From an uncultured Clostridia bacterium (GTDB taxonomy: Bacteria > Bacillota > Clostridia > Oscillospirales > Ruminococcaceae), in contig CANQOJ010000118.1 of assembly GCA_947625455.1 (NCBI GenBank), positions 1 through 7,074 of the forward strand: a stretch of DNA of 7,074 nucleotides. Direction: 5' to 3'. A model generated the notes under the pieces. That model ran no database searches. It saw only the letters and a program-made list of their open reading frames with translations, and was not told the DNA's origin. Both the position numbers and the translations under genes were made by a program. Positions 1 to 5,415 of this stretch are shown in pieces (the first letter of the stretch is position 1; every line of letters starts with the position of its first letter).

Positions 1-1106
1 ACTATCTGCGGACGGTATGTTTCAAACACGTCCTTCAAACGCCCGCTGTCTCTCACTGAACCTATCAGCACAACCAAATCAAGTTCGGGGTATTTTGCGG
101 CAAGTTCTTGCTGTATAGCATAAGCGTTGTTTTCGTAAACATCGAAGATAATCAGCTTTTTCGGCGAATGTTCAGCAATCTGCCTGCACAATTCGCTTCC
201 GATTGAACCTCCGCCGCCTGTTACCATTACGGTTTTGCCCGAAATCATCTTAAACACAGGCTCAAGGTCAAGCTGTATTACCTCACGTCCGAGCAAATCC
301 TCAATTGCCACGTTTTTAAGATACGAAACGTCAACATCTCCATTTGTAAGCTGATATATTCCCGGAAGATTTTTCAGTTCGCATCCGCTTTCCTTGCAGA
401 TATTGAGAACTTCTCTTTTGTCCTCCGCAGACGCGGAAGGAATGGCTACATATATCTTTTCAATGCTGTATTTCTTGCAGTTCGCGAGAATATCCTCGCG
501 CCCGCCTACAACAGGAACTCCGTTTATAAATCTGTTCCATTTGTTTTTGTTGTCGTCAATTATGCAGACAACCTTGTCGTTTGATTCTTTTGCGGTCTGA
601 ATGTCCTTTAATATCATCTGCCCCGCGTTTCCTGCGCCGATAAGCATGACGCGGTTCTGGCAGCTGCCGTGGACTTTTGCCCTGAGCAAAAGAATGAACC
701 TGTATATAAATCTTATCCCCAGCACGAGGATAAACTGGAACACAAAGCCTATTATATAATAGGAAACAGGCATATTGTGGAAAATAAGCGTAATTCCGAC
801 CGTGTGTACCGTGCCTGTTATCAGCGCCGCAATTCCCGTGCTGATAAGTTCGTTAAAGCTTGCAAATCTCCAGATACTCTGATATAGCTTGAAAACCCAG
901 AACACTATAATGCACACAAGCGTATATATCGGCGCAAATCTTATAAATGCGTCAAAATATTCCTTAGGTATCGCAGAATATGTACAGTCGAACCTCAGCC
1001 ACAAAGCGGCAAAGTATGATATATTAACCGCGATAATATCATAAATGATAAGATATATTGATATTACGCGCCAGTGGTCAAGCTTTGCGCTTTTGTTCCA
1101 CGACAT
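1..1106 (-). CDS. FlaA1/PglF/CapD-type membrane UDP-sugar 4,6-dehydratase (N-terminal 368 codons; 3' end outside window)
   Basis: The reading frame is open from an ATG at 1106 down to base 1 and continues outside the window. Residues about 14-36, 55-75, 86-109 and 114-140 are hydrophobic and form a four-helix membrane region. A first Rossmann segment follows with GAGNAG at 157-162 (the CoA-binding-like domain of this family), then a second one with TGGGGSIGSE at 296-305, the typical NAD(P)-binding signature, and DVYENN at 322-327. The order (membrane helices, GxGxxG domain, short-chain dehydrogenase domain) is that of FlaA1/PglF/WbpM/CapD proteins, usually about 600-650 residues, so roughly 40% including the catalytic region is missing here. 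Family members convert UDP-GlcNAc to a UDP-4-keto-6-deoxy sugar for capsule, O-glycan or bacillosamine-like pathways. The start is well fixed: the in-frame codons upstream lead straight to the glmS stop (1131-1133) with no other start codon. The ribosome site is GGGGTGG at 1117-1111, only 4 bases away. It is co-transcribed with glmS. The exact sugar product is not determinable. Confidence 0.9.
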   Translation of the reverse strand, partial: MSWNKSAKLDHWRVISIYLIIYDIIAVNISYFAALWLRFDCTYSAIPKEYFDAFIRFAPIYTLVCIIVFWVFKLYQSIWRFASFNELISTGIAALITGTVHTVGITLIFHNMPVSYYIIGFVFQFILVLGIRFIYRFILLLRAKVHGSCQNRVMLIGAGNAGQMILKDIQTAKESNDKVVCIIDDNKNKWNRFINGVPVVGGREDILANCKKYSIEKIYVAIPSASAEDKREVLNICKESGCELKNLPGIYQLTNGDVDVSYLKNVAIEDLLGREVIQLDLEPVFKMISGKTVMVTGGGGSIGSELCRQIAEHSPKKLIIFDVYENNAYAIQQELAAKYPELDLVVLIGSVRDSGRLKDVFETYRPQI

Positions 1107-1130
1107 CCTACCACCCCATCGGTTTTGTTT

Positions 1131-2969
1131 TTATTCCACAGTAACGCTTTTCGCCAGATTTCTCGGCTTATCCACATCAAGCCCTCTCGCAACGCTTGTG
1201 TAATACCCAAGAAGCTGAAGAGGTATCACCGCAAGGCTTGCGTAAAAATGGGAGTCTGTTTTCGGGATATACACCGTAAAATCGACCGTATCCTCAATCG
1301 CGTAATTTCCGTAGCTTGTAAGCCCCATAAGGTACGCGCCGCGGCTTTTTACCTCGACAAGATTGCTCACCGTTTTCTCGTAGAGTTCGTCCTGCGTCAG
1401 TATTCCTATGACAAGCGTTCCGTCCTCAACAAGCGAAATCGTGCCGTGTTTAAGTTCTCCCGCCGCATACGCTTCTGAATGAATGTAGCTTATCTCTTTC
1501 ATCTTGAGGCTTCCCTCAAGACTTACGGAATAATCTATCCCTCTGCCTATAAAGAAAATGTCTCTCGAACCCGCAAACTTCGCCGCAAACCACTGCAGGC
1601 GTTCTTTATCGCCTATCACCTTTTCGATTTTTTCAGGAATGGTCTGCATTTCCTTTATATAATTAAGGTACTTTTCTTCGTCAACTTCACCGCGTACATA
1701 CCCAAACTGCACTGCAAGCAGATAACCTGCGATAAGCTGTGCGCTGTACGCTTTTGTTGTGGCAACGGCAATTTCCGGACCTGCAAGCGTGTAGAACACC
1801 TTGTCAGCCTCTCTTGCAATTGACGATCCCACAACATTTACCACCGCAAGCGTCATTATTCCCCTGCTTTTGGCTTCTCTTAATGCCGCAAGGCTGTCCG
1901 CGGTTTCTCCCGACTGGCTTATTATAATAACGAGCGCGTCTTTCGGGATAAGCGGTTTTCTGTATCTGAACTCAGACGCCAAATCAACCCTTACGGGTAT
2001 TTTCGCAATATCCTCTATAACATACTGCGCGGTAACTCCCGCATGATACGCCGAGCCGCACGCGACAATGAATATCTGTGAAATGCCCTTTATCGTATCG
2101 TCATCAAAGCCCATCTCCGAAAAGTCGATCCTGCCGTTTTTAACAACGGAGTTTATGGTATCTCTGACAACTTTAGGCTGCTCGTGTATCTCCTTTATCA
2201 TAAAATGCTCATAACCGCCCTTTTCGGCAGCTTCGGCATCCCACTTTACTTCTGTAAGTTCTTTGCTTAATTCCTCATGGTCAATATTATAGAAAGTGAC
2301 ATCGCCGCCCTTTATTCTGGCGATTTCCATGTTTCCTATATAATAAACTTTCCTTGTGTATTCAAGGATAGCGGGGACATCTGACGCGACATAGCACTCG
2401 CCGTCTCCCACGCCTATTATCATAGGGCTGTCTTTTCTTGCAACGAAAATCTCGTCGGGATAATCCTTGAACATTATCGCAAGCGCATACGAGCCGCGTA
2501 TTCTTACCATTGCCCTTGTAAGCGCTTCGACAGGTCCGTCGTCATGCTTCTTATAATAGTAGTCAATAAGGTCAACGGCAATTTCCGAGTCCGTCTGCGA
2601 ATAGAACTCGTAGCCTTTCTTTCTCAGCTTTTCCTTTAATTCGCCGTAGTTTTCAATGATACCGTTATGTACCGCGACAACCGCGCCATCGCTACTGCAA
2701 TGCGGGTGGGCGTTTGTTTCGGACGGTTCGCCGTGCGTTGCCCAGCGGGTATGTCCTATGCCGCAGCAACCAACGGTTGAATTTCCGTTGTCGGTTTTCT
2801 CCGCAAGTATCTTCAAACGTCCTTTTGCCTTTACAAGCTCTATATCCGAAGCCCCGCTGCGGACAGCAATTCCCGCCGAGTCATATCCCCTGTACTCCAG
2901 CTTTGAAAGACCTTTAAGCAGTATAGGCGCCGCCTGTTTAGAGCCGACATAACCGACTATTCCGCACAT
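1131..2969 (-). CDS. glmS: Glutamine--fructose-6-phosphate aminotransferase (isomerizing), GlmS
   Basis: Complete 612-residue cytoplasmic enzyme making glucosamine-6-phosphate from fructose-6-phosphate and glutamine, the first step to UDP-GlcNAc, peptidoglycan and surface glycans. The N-terminal class II glutaminase domain (about 2-220) begins MCGIVGYVG, so Cys2 becomes the N-terminal nucleophile after Met removal. TRWATHG (74-80), HNGIIEN (101-107) and TDSE (126-129) are the glutamine-site motifs. Two SIS isomerase domains follow: CGSAYHAG at 304-311 and SQSGETADS at 351-359 in the first; EGSLKMKEISYIH at 485-497, ELKHG at 505-509 and the C-terminal LAKSVTVE in the second. By alignment to E. 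coli GlmS, E492, H508 and K607 match the isomerase residues E488, H504 and K603. The length is the usual one and nothing is missing. The ATG at 2969 is preceded by AAGGGG (2983-2978) at 8-base spacing. It is first in an operon with the CapD-like gene. Confidence 0.98.
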   Translation of the reverse strand: MCGIVGYVGSKQAAPILLKGLSKLEYRGYDSAGIAVRSGASDIELVKAKGRLKILAEKTDNGNSTVGCCGIGHTRWATHGEPSETNAHPHCSSDGAVVAVHNGIIENYGELKEKLRKKGYEFYSQTDSEIAVDLIDYYYKKHDDGPVEALTRAMVRIRGSYALAIMFKDYPDEIFVARKDSPMIIGVGDGECYVASDVPAILEYTRKVYYIGNMEIARIKGGDVTFYNIDHEELSKELTEVKWDAEAAEKGGYEHFMIKEIHEQPKVVRDTINSVVKNGRIDFSEMGFDDDTIKGISQIFIVACGSAYHAGVTAQYVIEDIAKIPVRVDLASEFRYRKPLIPKDALVIIISQSGETADSLAALREAKSRGIMTLAVVNVVGSSIAREADKVFYTLAGPEIAVATTKAYSAQLIAGYLLAVQFGYVRGEVDEEKYLNYIKEMQTIPEKIEKVIGDKERLQWFAAKFAGSRDIFFIGRGIDYSVSLEGSLKMKEISYIHSEAYAAGELKHGTISLVEDGTLVIGILTQDELYEKTVSNLVEVKSRGAYLMGLTSYGNYAIEDTVDFTVYIPKTDSHFYASLAVIPLQLLGYYTSVARGLDVDKPRNLAKSVTVE

Positions 2970-3329
2970 AATGTTTTCCCCTTGAATAAGATTTAGAAGT
3001 TATTGTATGCCGTATGCTTAAAACGCCCGATAAAAACAAAAATCTCAGTTTAGTGTATCTGCCGTCAAAATTGGCTTTTACAGTAAGTCGAGATTTTAAT
3101 TGTCATTGAATTTTAACTTATCCTTTCACGAAAGCAGGAATAGTTTCTACCCCCCCCGAATGGAATACAAGATACAGTTTTTATTGGTACATTTTAAGTT
3201 TAAACGACAGGTCATATTCTTTGTTCTTCAATCACAATATCTCTGAACGTGTTTTAACGAAGCCGTGCATATGCCGCATGGATTGTATACCGCAAAATAT
3301 AGTATCCCGCCCACACGCACACAAACACT
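2970..3329 (-). promoter_or_regulatory. Long 5' leader of glmS mRNA (about 360 nt), function unassigned
   Basis: If transcription starts about 7 bases after the -10 box, the glmS message has a leader of some 360 nucleotides, far longer than a plain ribosome site needs. Many Firmicutes place the glmS ribozyme here, but I found neither its AGCGCC cleavage-site core nor its GACGAGG-type pseudoknot segment. The leader contains a G8 run (RNA sense; C8 at 3150-3157), a small hairpin near 3123-3138, and a terminator-like pair of arms near the 3' end described separately. The ribosome site AAGGGG lies at 2983-2978. A regulatory role is inferred from length only. Confidence 0.5.
3031..3097 (-). terminator. 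Possible attenuator hairpin in the glmS leader
   Basis: On the RNA strand an AAAATCTC arm (3097-3090) can pair over 8 bases with GAGATTTT (3046-3039), and the second arm runs into a T-rich stretch of form TTTTTGTTTTT (3042-3032). This has the layout of an intrinsic terminator some 60 bases before the glmS start. The stem is AT-rich and closes a 43-base loop containing only a weak GCC/GGC pair, so the call is tentative. It could equally be the closing helix of a larger structured leader. Confidence 0.25.
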
Positions 3330-3335
3330 ATTATC

Positions 3336-3364
3336 ATTATACAGTATTCGCGTTCAACTGTCAA
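3336..3364 (-). promoter_or_regulatory. Sigma-A promoter of the glmS operon (perfect consensus)
   Basis: On the minus strand a perfect -35 box TTGACA (3364-3359) is followed after exactly 17 bases by a perfect -10 box TATAAT (3341-3336). It points towards glmS. The predicted start of transcription is near 3329. A T19 tract ends 12 bases upstream of the -35 box and may act like an UP element. A fully consensus promoter suggests strong, largely constitutive initiation, with any control exerted later, in the leader. Confidence 0.85.
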
Positions 3365-3376
3365 TGTGCAAAATGC

Positions 3377-3395
3377 AAAAAAAAAAAAAAAAAAA
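3377..3395. repeat. A19/T19 homopolymer tract upstream of the glmS promoter
   Basis: Nineteen consecutive A on the plus strand (T on the glmS coding strand) lie 12 bases upstream of the -35 box. A T7 tract (3401-3407) follows after GGTCA. Such tracts bend DNA and can boost promoters; they are also prone to length change by slippage, and their length in an assembly may be unreliable. Confidence 0.9.
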
Positions 3396-3401
3396 GGTCA
3401 T

Positions 3402-3425
3402 TTTTTTGTGCAATAACACAAAAAA
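3402..3425. repeat. 9-bp inverted repeat, TTTTTTGTG / CACAAAAAA
   Basis: A perfect 9-base inverted repeat with loop CAATAA sits just beyond the A19 tract, between the two divergent promoters. It could be a weak hairpin or a protein-binding palindrome. Its AT-rich arms make chance a fair explanation. Confidence 0.4.
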
Positions 3426-3531
3426 TTCAGCAAAAATTTACAAAACAAGAATTTATTCTATGATATAACAATTGTAGTTAGTTTGTATGTTAAATTTTAT
3501 GCATTATTTATTCATTATAGGTAGATTAGAT
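3426..3531. other. AT-rich spacer, no feature recognised
   Basis: About 105 very AT-rich bases between the inverted repeat and repeat copy A. No convincing gene, RNA structure or promoter with properly spaced boxes was seen on either strand. Confidence 0.6.
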
Positions 3532-3651
3532 AGAAAACCTTATAACGCAAACGTTGTTTTAAACTTAACGCTGTTTTTCTATTATGTGTCAAAAGAACCT
3601 CACCGTCACCAGCCGTAATAAAAAGTTTTGGAAAAGGTTTTCCCCTTGCTG
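3532..3651 (-). repeat. Dispersed hairpin repeat, copy A (upstream of pepV)
   Basis: Bases 3532-3640 align without any gap to 5252-5360 (offset 1720), about 83% identical by hand count (19 differences in 109, mostly transitions). Strictly identical blocks include 3611-3634. The minus strand is taken as the reading sense, as in copy B: a C-rich hairpin end, then CCAAAACTTTTTATT, then a variable middle, then GTTTAAAACAACG. The hairpin end is shorter than in the other copies, with only GGAAAA-GG-TTTTCC left near 3630-3643. The pepV -35 box begins 5 bases after its end. It does not encode a protein. It may be a remnant mobile repeat or a moved terminator. Confidence 0.75.
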
Positions 3652-3655
3652 AAAC

Positions 3656-3684
3656 TTGACATTATCATAAATTAGTGGTAAACT
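3656..3684 (+). promoter_or_regulatory. pepV promoter with extended -10
   Basis: A perfect -35 box TTGACA (3656-3661), 17-base spacer, then TAAACT (3679-3684, 4 of 6 matches) preceded by TG at 3676-3677, the extended -10 motif that compensates for a weak -10 box. Transcription would start near 3691, giving a leader of only about 20 bases that consists mainly of the ribosome site. No operator or riboswitch fits in between. Confidence 0.75.
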
Positions 3685-3695
3685 GTAAATATACA

Positions 3696-3702
3696 AAGGA
3701 GG
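3696..3702 (+). promoter_or_regulatory. Ribosome binding site of pepV
   Basis: AAGGAGG, a perfect anti-16S match, 7 bases before the ATG at 3710. It fixes this start codon and predicts efficient translation. Confidence 0.9.
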
Positions 3703-3709
3703 AGAACAT

Positions 3710-5077
3710 ATGAACGAAACCGAAAGCTATATTCAATCAAAAAAGGACGAGATGATAGATTGTCTCAGGGAACTGGTAGCAATTCCCAGCGTTATGGGTA
3801 AGGCAACCGAAGGCGCGCCGTTTGGTGAACAGCCGAAAAGGGCGCTGCTGAAAATGGCGGAGTTTTGCGAAAAAAGCGGGTTTGTTGTGACAAACTACGA
3901 AAACGCGGTAATCAGCGCAGACTTATATCCCGAAAAAGGAATTGAACTCGGGATTTTATGCCATCTTGACGTTGTTCCCGCAAACAAGGACAGCTGGGAT
4001 ACAAACCCGTTTGAACTTGCAGAGAAAGACGGCATTCTCTACGGCAGGGGAGTTATTGACGACAAAGGTCCTGCCGTGGCGGTATTGTATGCATTGAAAT
4101 GCGTTAAAGAACTTGGTTTTAAGCTGAAAAAGGGCGTGAGGCTGATTTTCGGCACTAACGAGGAAAACGGCTCGAATGACCTTGAAATATACAAAAAGCA
4201 TGATAAATTCCCGCCGAAAGTTTTTACTCCCGACGGCAGTTTTCCCGTTATTAACATTGAAAAGGGAATGATGCGCTCGACATTTTCGGGAAAAATTTCC
4301 AAAAGCAGTAAATTAGTCGGCTTTTCGGGAGGAAAAATTCCGAACGCTGTTGCCGACAAGGCAAGCGCCGTACTTCGCGGTGTTGCCATTGAAAATGCAC
4401 TTTCGGCAATAAGCGCCGACAAATCGGGCGCGGAGTTTCATGCCGAAGAAAACGGCGGGCTGCTGAACATTTCGTGCAAAGGAAAATCCGCGCACGCGTC
4501 AACTCCCGAAACGGGAATAAACGCCGTTACCGCGCTGATTTCGCTGTTAAACAAACTTTTAGATGAACCCGCGCTTAAAGGTCTGGAGCGTATTCTGCCG
4601 TTTGGCGAAACAAACGGCAAGGCTATGGAGCTTGAATGTTCTGACGAAAGCGGGGCGCTTACGTGCGTTTTCAGCATTTTTGAAGCTGACGGCGAAAACT
4701 GTACGGGAACAATTGACGTAAGATTTCCCGTAAGCCGTGACCTTGCGTTTGTTGAGGACAAGGAACGAAAAGCGCTTAATTCAGCGGGATTGTCGTTTGA
4801 GGGATTTTTAGGAGATGAACCGCATGTTGTTTCGGAAAACAGTGAATTTGTCCGCAAACTCCTTGAAGTGTACGAACGGTGCGAGGGCGAAAAGGGAAAA
4901 TGCGTTGCGATAGGCGGAGGAACGTATGTTCACGATATTGAGGGCGGTGTGGCGTTTGGCGCTGAACGCGGGGATACCGACTATCATATGCACGGCGACA
5001 ATGAGTTCATCACTGCGGACGAACTGATTAAGGACGCGGTTTTGTTTGCGGAAGCGATTAAGCACATTAACAGTTGA
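3710..5077 (+). CDS. pepV: M20-family zinc dipeptidase, PepV type
   Basis: Complete 455-residue protein, close to the usual 460-470 of PepV/Sapep enzymes, which are cytosolic Zn-dependent dipeptidases that finish breakdown of imported or internal peptides. No signal peptide or membrane segment is seen. Metal and catalytic residues are in place: HLDVVP (H85, D87), GRGVIDDKGP (bridging D117), TNEENG (E151 general base, E152 ligand), TPDGSFP (D175) and YHMHGDNE (H428). These keep the spacing of Lactobacillus PepV (H87, D119, E153, E154, D177, H439). SAHAS (260-264) supplies the lid-domain histidine, H262, and GGGTYVHDIEGGVAFG (402-417) is the conserved C-terminal loop. The last catalytic-domain stretch resumes after a lid of roughly residues 185-385. 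The gene has its own promoter and terminator and is monocistronic, divergent from glmS and convergent with the FtsK-like gene. Its stop codon abuts a repeat element. Exact dipeptide preference cannot be read. Confidence 0.95.
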   Translation: MNETESYIQSKKDEMIDCLRELVAIPSVMGKATEGAPFGEQPKRALLKMAEFCEKSGFVVTNYENAVISADLYPEKGIELGILCHLDVVPANKDSWDTNPFELAEKDGILYGRGVIDDKGPAVAVLYALKCVKELGFKLKKGVRLIFGTNEENGSNDLEIYKKHDKFPPKVFTPDGSFPVINIEKGMMRSTFSGKISKSSKLVGFSGGKIPNAVADKASAVLRGVAIENALSAISADKSGAEFHAEENGGLLNISCKGKSAHASTPETGINAVTALISLLNKLLDEPALKGLERILPFGETNGKAMELECSDESGALTCVFSIFEADGENCTGTIDVRFPVSRDLAFVEDKERKALNSAGLSFEGFLGDEPHVVSENSEFVRKLLEVYERCEGEKGKCVAIGGGTYVHDIEGGVAFGAERGDTDYHMHGDNEFITADELIKDAVLFAEAIKHINS

Positions 5078-5080
5078 CAA

Positions 5081-5129
5081 GGGGGAAACCTTTTGGAAAA
5101 GGTTTTCCCCTTTCCAAAACTTTTTATTT
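5081..5129 (+). terminator. Intrinsic terminator of pepV
   Basis: Three bases after the stop codon, GGGGGAAACCTTTT (5081-5094) pairs with AAAAGGTTTTCCCC (5097-5110) with one bulge. A competing fold pairs TTTTGGAAA (5091-5099) with TTTCCAAAA (5111-5119) and is followed directly by CTTTTTATTT (5120-5129), which is the classic stem plus U-tract layout. Termination of pepV here is well supported; which fold acts is not. Confidence 0.75.
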
Positions 5130-5147
5130 CCTCAGCTTGCGCTGAGG
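5130..5147. repeat. Perfect 7-bp hairpin with a GCAA (GNRA) loop on the minus strand
   Basis: CCTCAGC TTGC GCTGAGG. Read on the minus strand the loop is GCAA, a stable GNRA tetraloop. No T-run follows on the plus strand, so it is not an obvious terminator for pepV. It lies in the part of copy C that differs from copies A and B. Confidence 0.7.
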
Positions 5148-5250
5148 CTGAATGGCTAAAAACGTTTGTAAGCGAAGAATAACGTTTAGTTTAAAACAAC
5201 GGCGGCGATATAAAGTTTTTTTGAAATGGAGTTTGAGGGAAAACTTTTTT

Positions 5251-5397
5251 CAAAAAACTTTATATGGCAAACGTTGTTTTGAACTTAATGCTGTTTTTCC
5301 ATTGCGGGTTCAAAGAACCTAATCATTATCAGCCGTAATAAAAAGTTTTGGAAAGGGGTTCAAGGGGGAAAACTTTTTCAAAAGTTTTCCCCCTTGT
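5251..5397 (-). repeat. Dispersed hairpin repeat, copy B (after the FtsK-like gene)
   Basis: The fullest copy. Read on the minus strand it starts ACAAGGGGGAAA (5397-5386), forms a near-perfect hairpin, then has CCAAAACTTTTTATT (5351-5337), a 52-base middle, GTTCAAAACAACG (5284-5272) and ATATAAAGTTTTTTG (5265-5251). It is a gapless direct repeat of copy A and faces copy C, so 5077-5397 forms a quasi-palindrome with 12-base perfect terminal inverted repeats. Confidence 0.8.
5337..5396 (-). terminator. Terminator of the FtsK-like gene (probably bidirectional)
   Basis: 5361-5376 (CAAGGGGGAAAACTTT) pairs perfectly over 16 bases with 5381-5396, leaving a 4-base loop. It lies 19 bases after the stop codon of the minus-strand gene. 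On that strand CTTTTTATT (5345-5337) follows about 15 bases downstream of the stem, not directly, so efficiency is uncertain. On the plus strand the stem would also back up the pepV terminator. Confidence 0.7.
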
Positions 5398-5415
5398 TAA
5401 ATTTCCCTTGCGTTT

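Larger units (their letters stand above)
5077..5223 (+). repeat. Dispersed hairpin repeat, copy C (after pepV)
   Basis: This is the same unit as copies A and B in the opposite orientation to them. It begins ACAAGGGGGAAA (5077-5088), sharing its first base with the pepV stop codon. The block 5107-5128 is a perfect 22-base inverted match to 5337-5358. GTTTAAAACAACG at 5189-5201 is identical to copy A (3564-3552), and 5208-5223 matches 5265-5251 of copy B inverted, apart from one T. The middle (5129-5188) is different and about 8 bases longer than in A and B, and carries a separate hairpin. Confidence 0.75.

Noticed and set aside
1107..1119. ATG GGG TGG TAG mini-frame overlapping the capD-like ribosome site
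   Set aside because: Three codons only; its bases are explained as the G-rich ribosome site, and it is out of frame with the gene.
1074..1478. Plus-strand open frame of 134 codons antisense to glmS
   Set aside because: Lies opposite the certain glmS and capD-like genes, has no plausible ribosome site and a composition typical of antisense frames. The other plus-strand frames within 394-2952 fall for the same reason.
3232..3279. Possible 15-codon leader peptide on the minus strand (MRHMHGFVKTRSEIL)
   Set aside because: No ribosome site precedes the ATG and no run of regulatory codons is present; short frames like this are expected by chance.
2970..3329. glmS ribozyme
   Set aside because: Expected from context, but the AGCGCC and GACGAGG-type core sequences could not be found by eye on the minus strand.
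3221..3463. Plus-strand frame of 80 codons in the glmS upstream region
   Set aside because: It runs through the glmS promoter and the A19 tract (a polylysine run), with no ribosome site and no family resemblance.
3996..4857. Minus-strand frames of 81-139 codons opposite pepV
   Set aside because: They are shadows of a complete, motif-rich plus-strand gene and have no independent support.
5077..5397. CRISPR array or integron-like site
   Set aside because: Repeats here are few, long, inverted and hairpin-forming, with no regular spacer series and no cas or integrase gene in the window.
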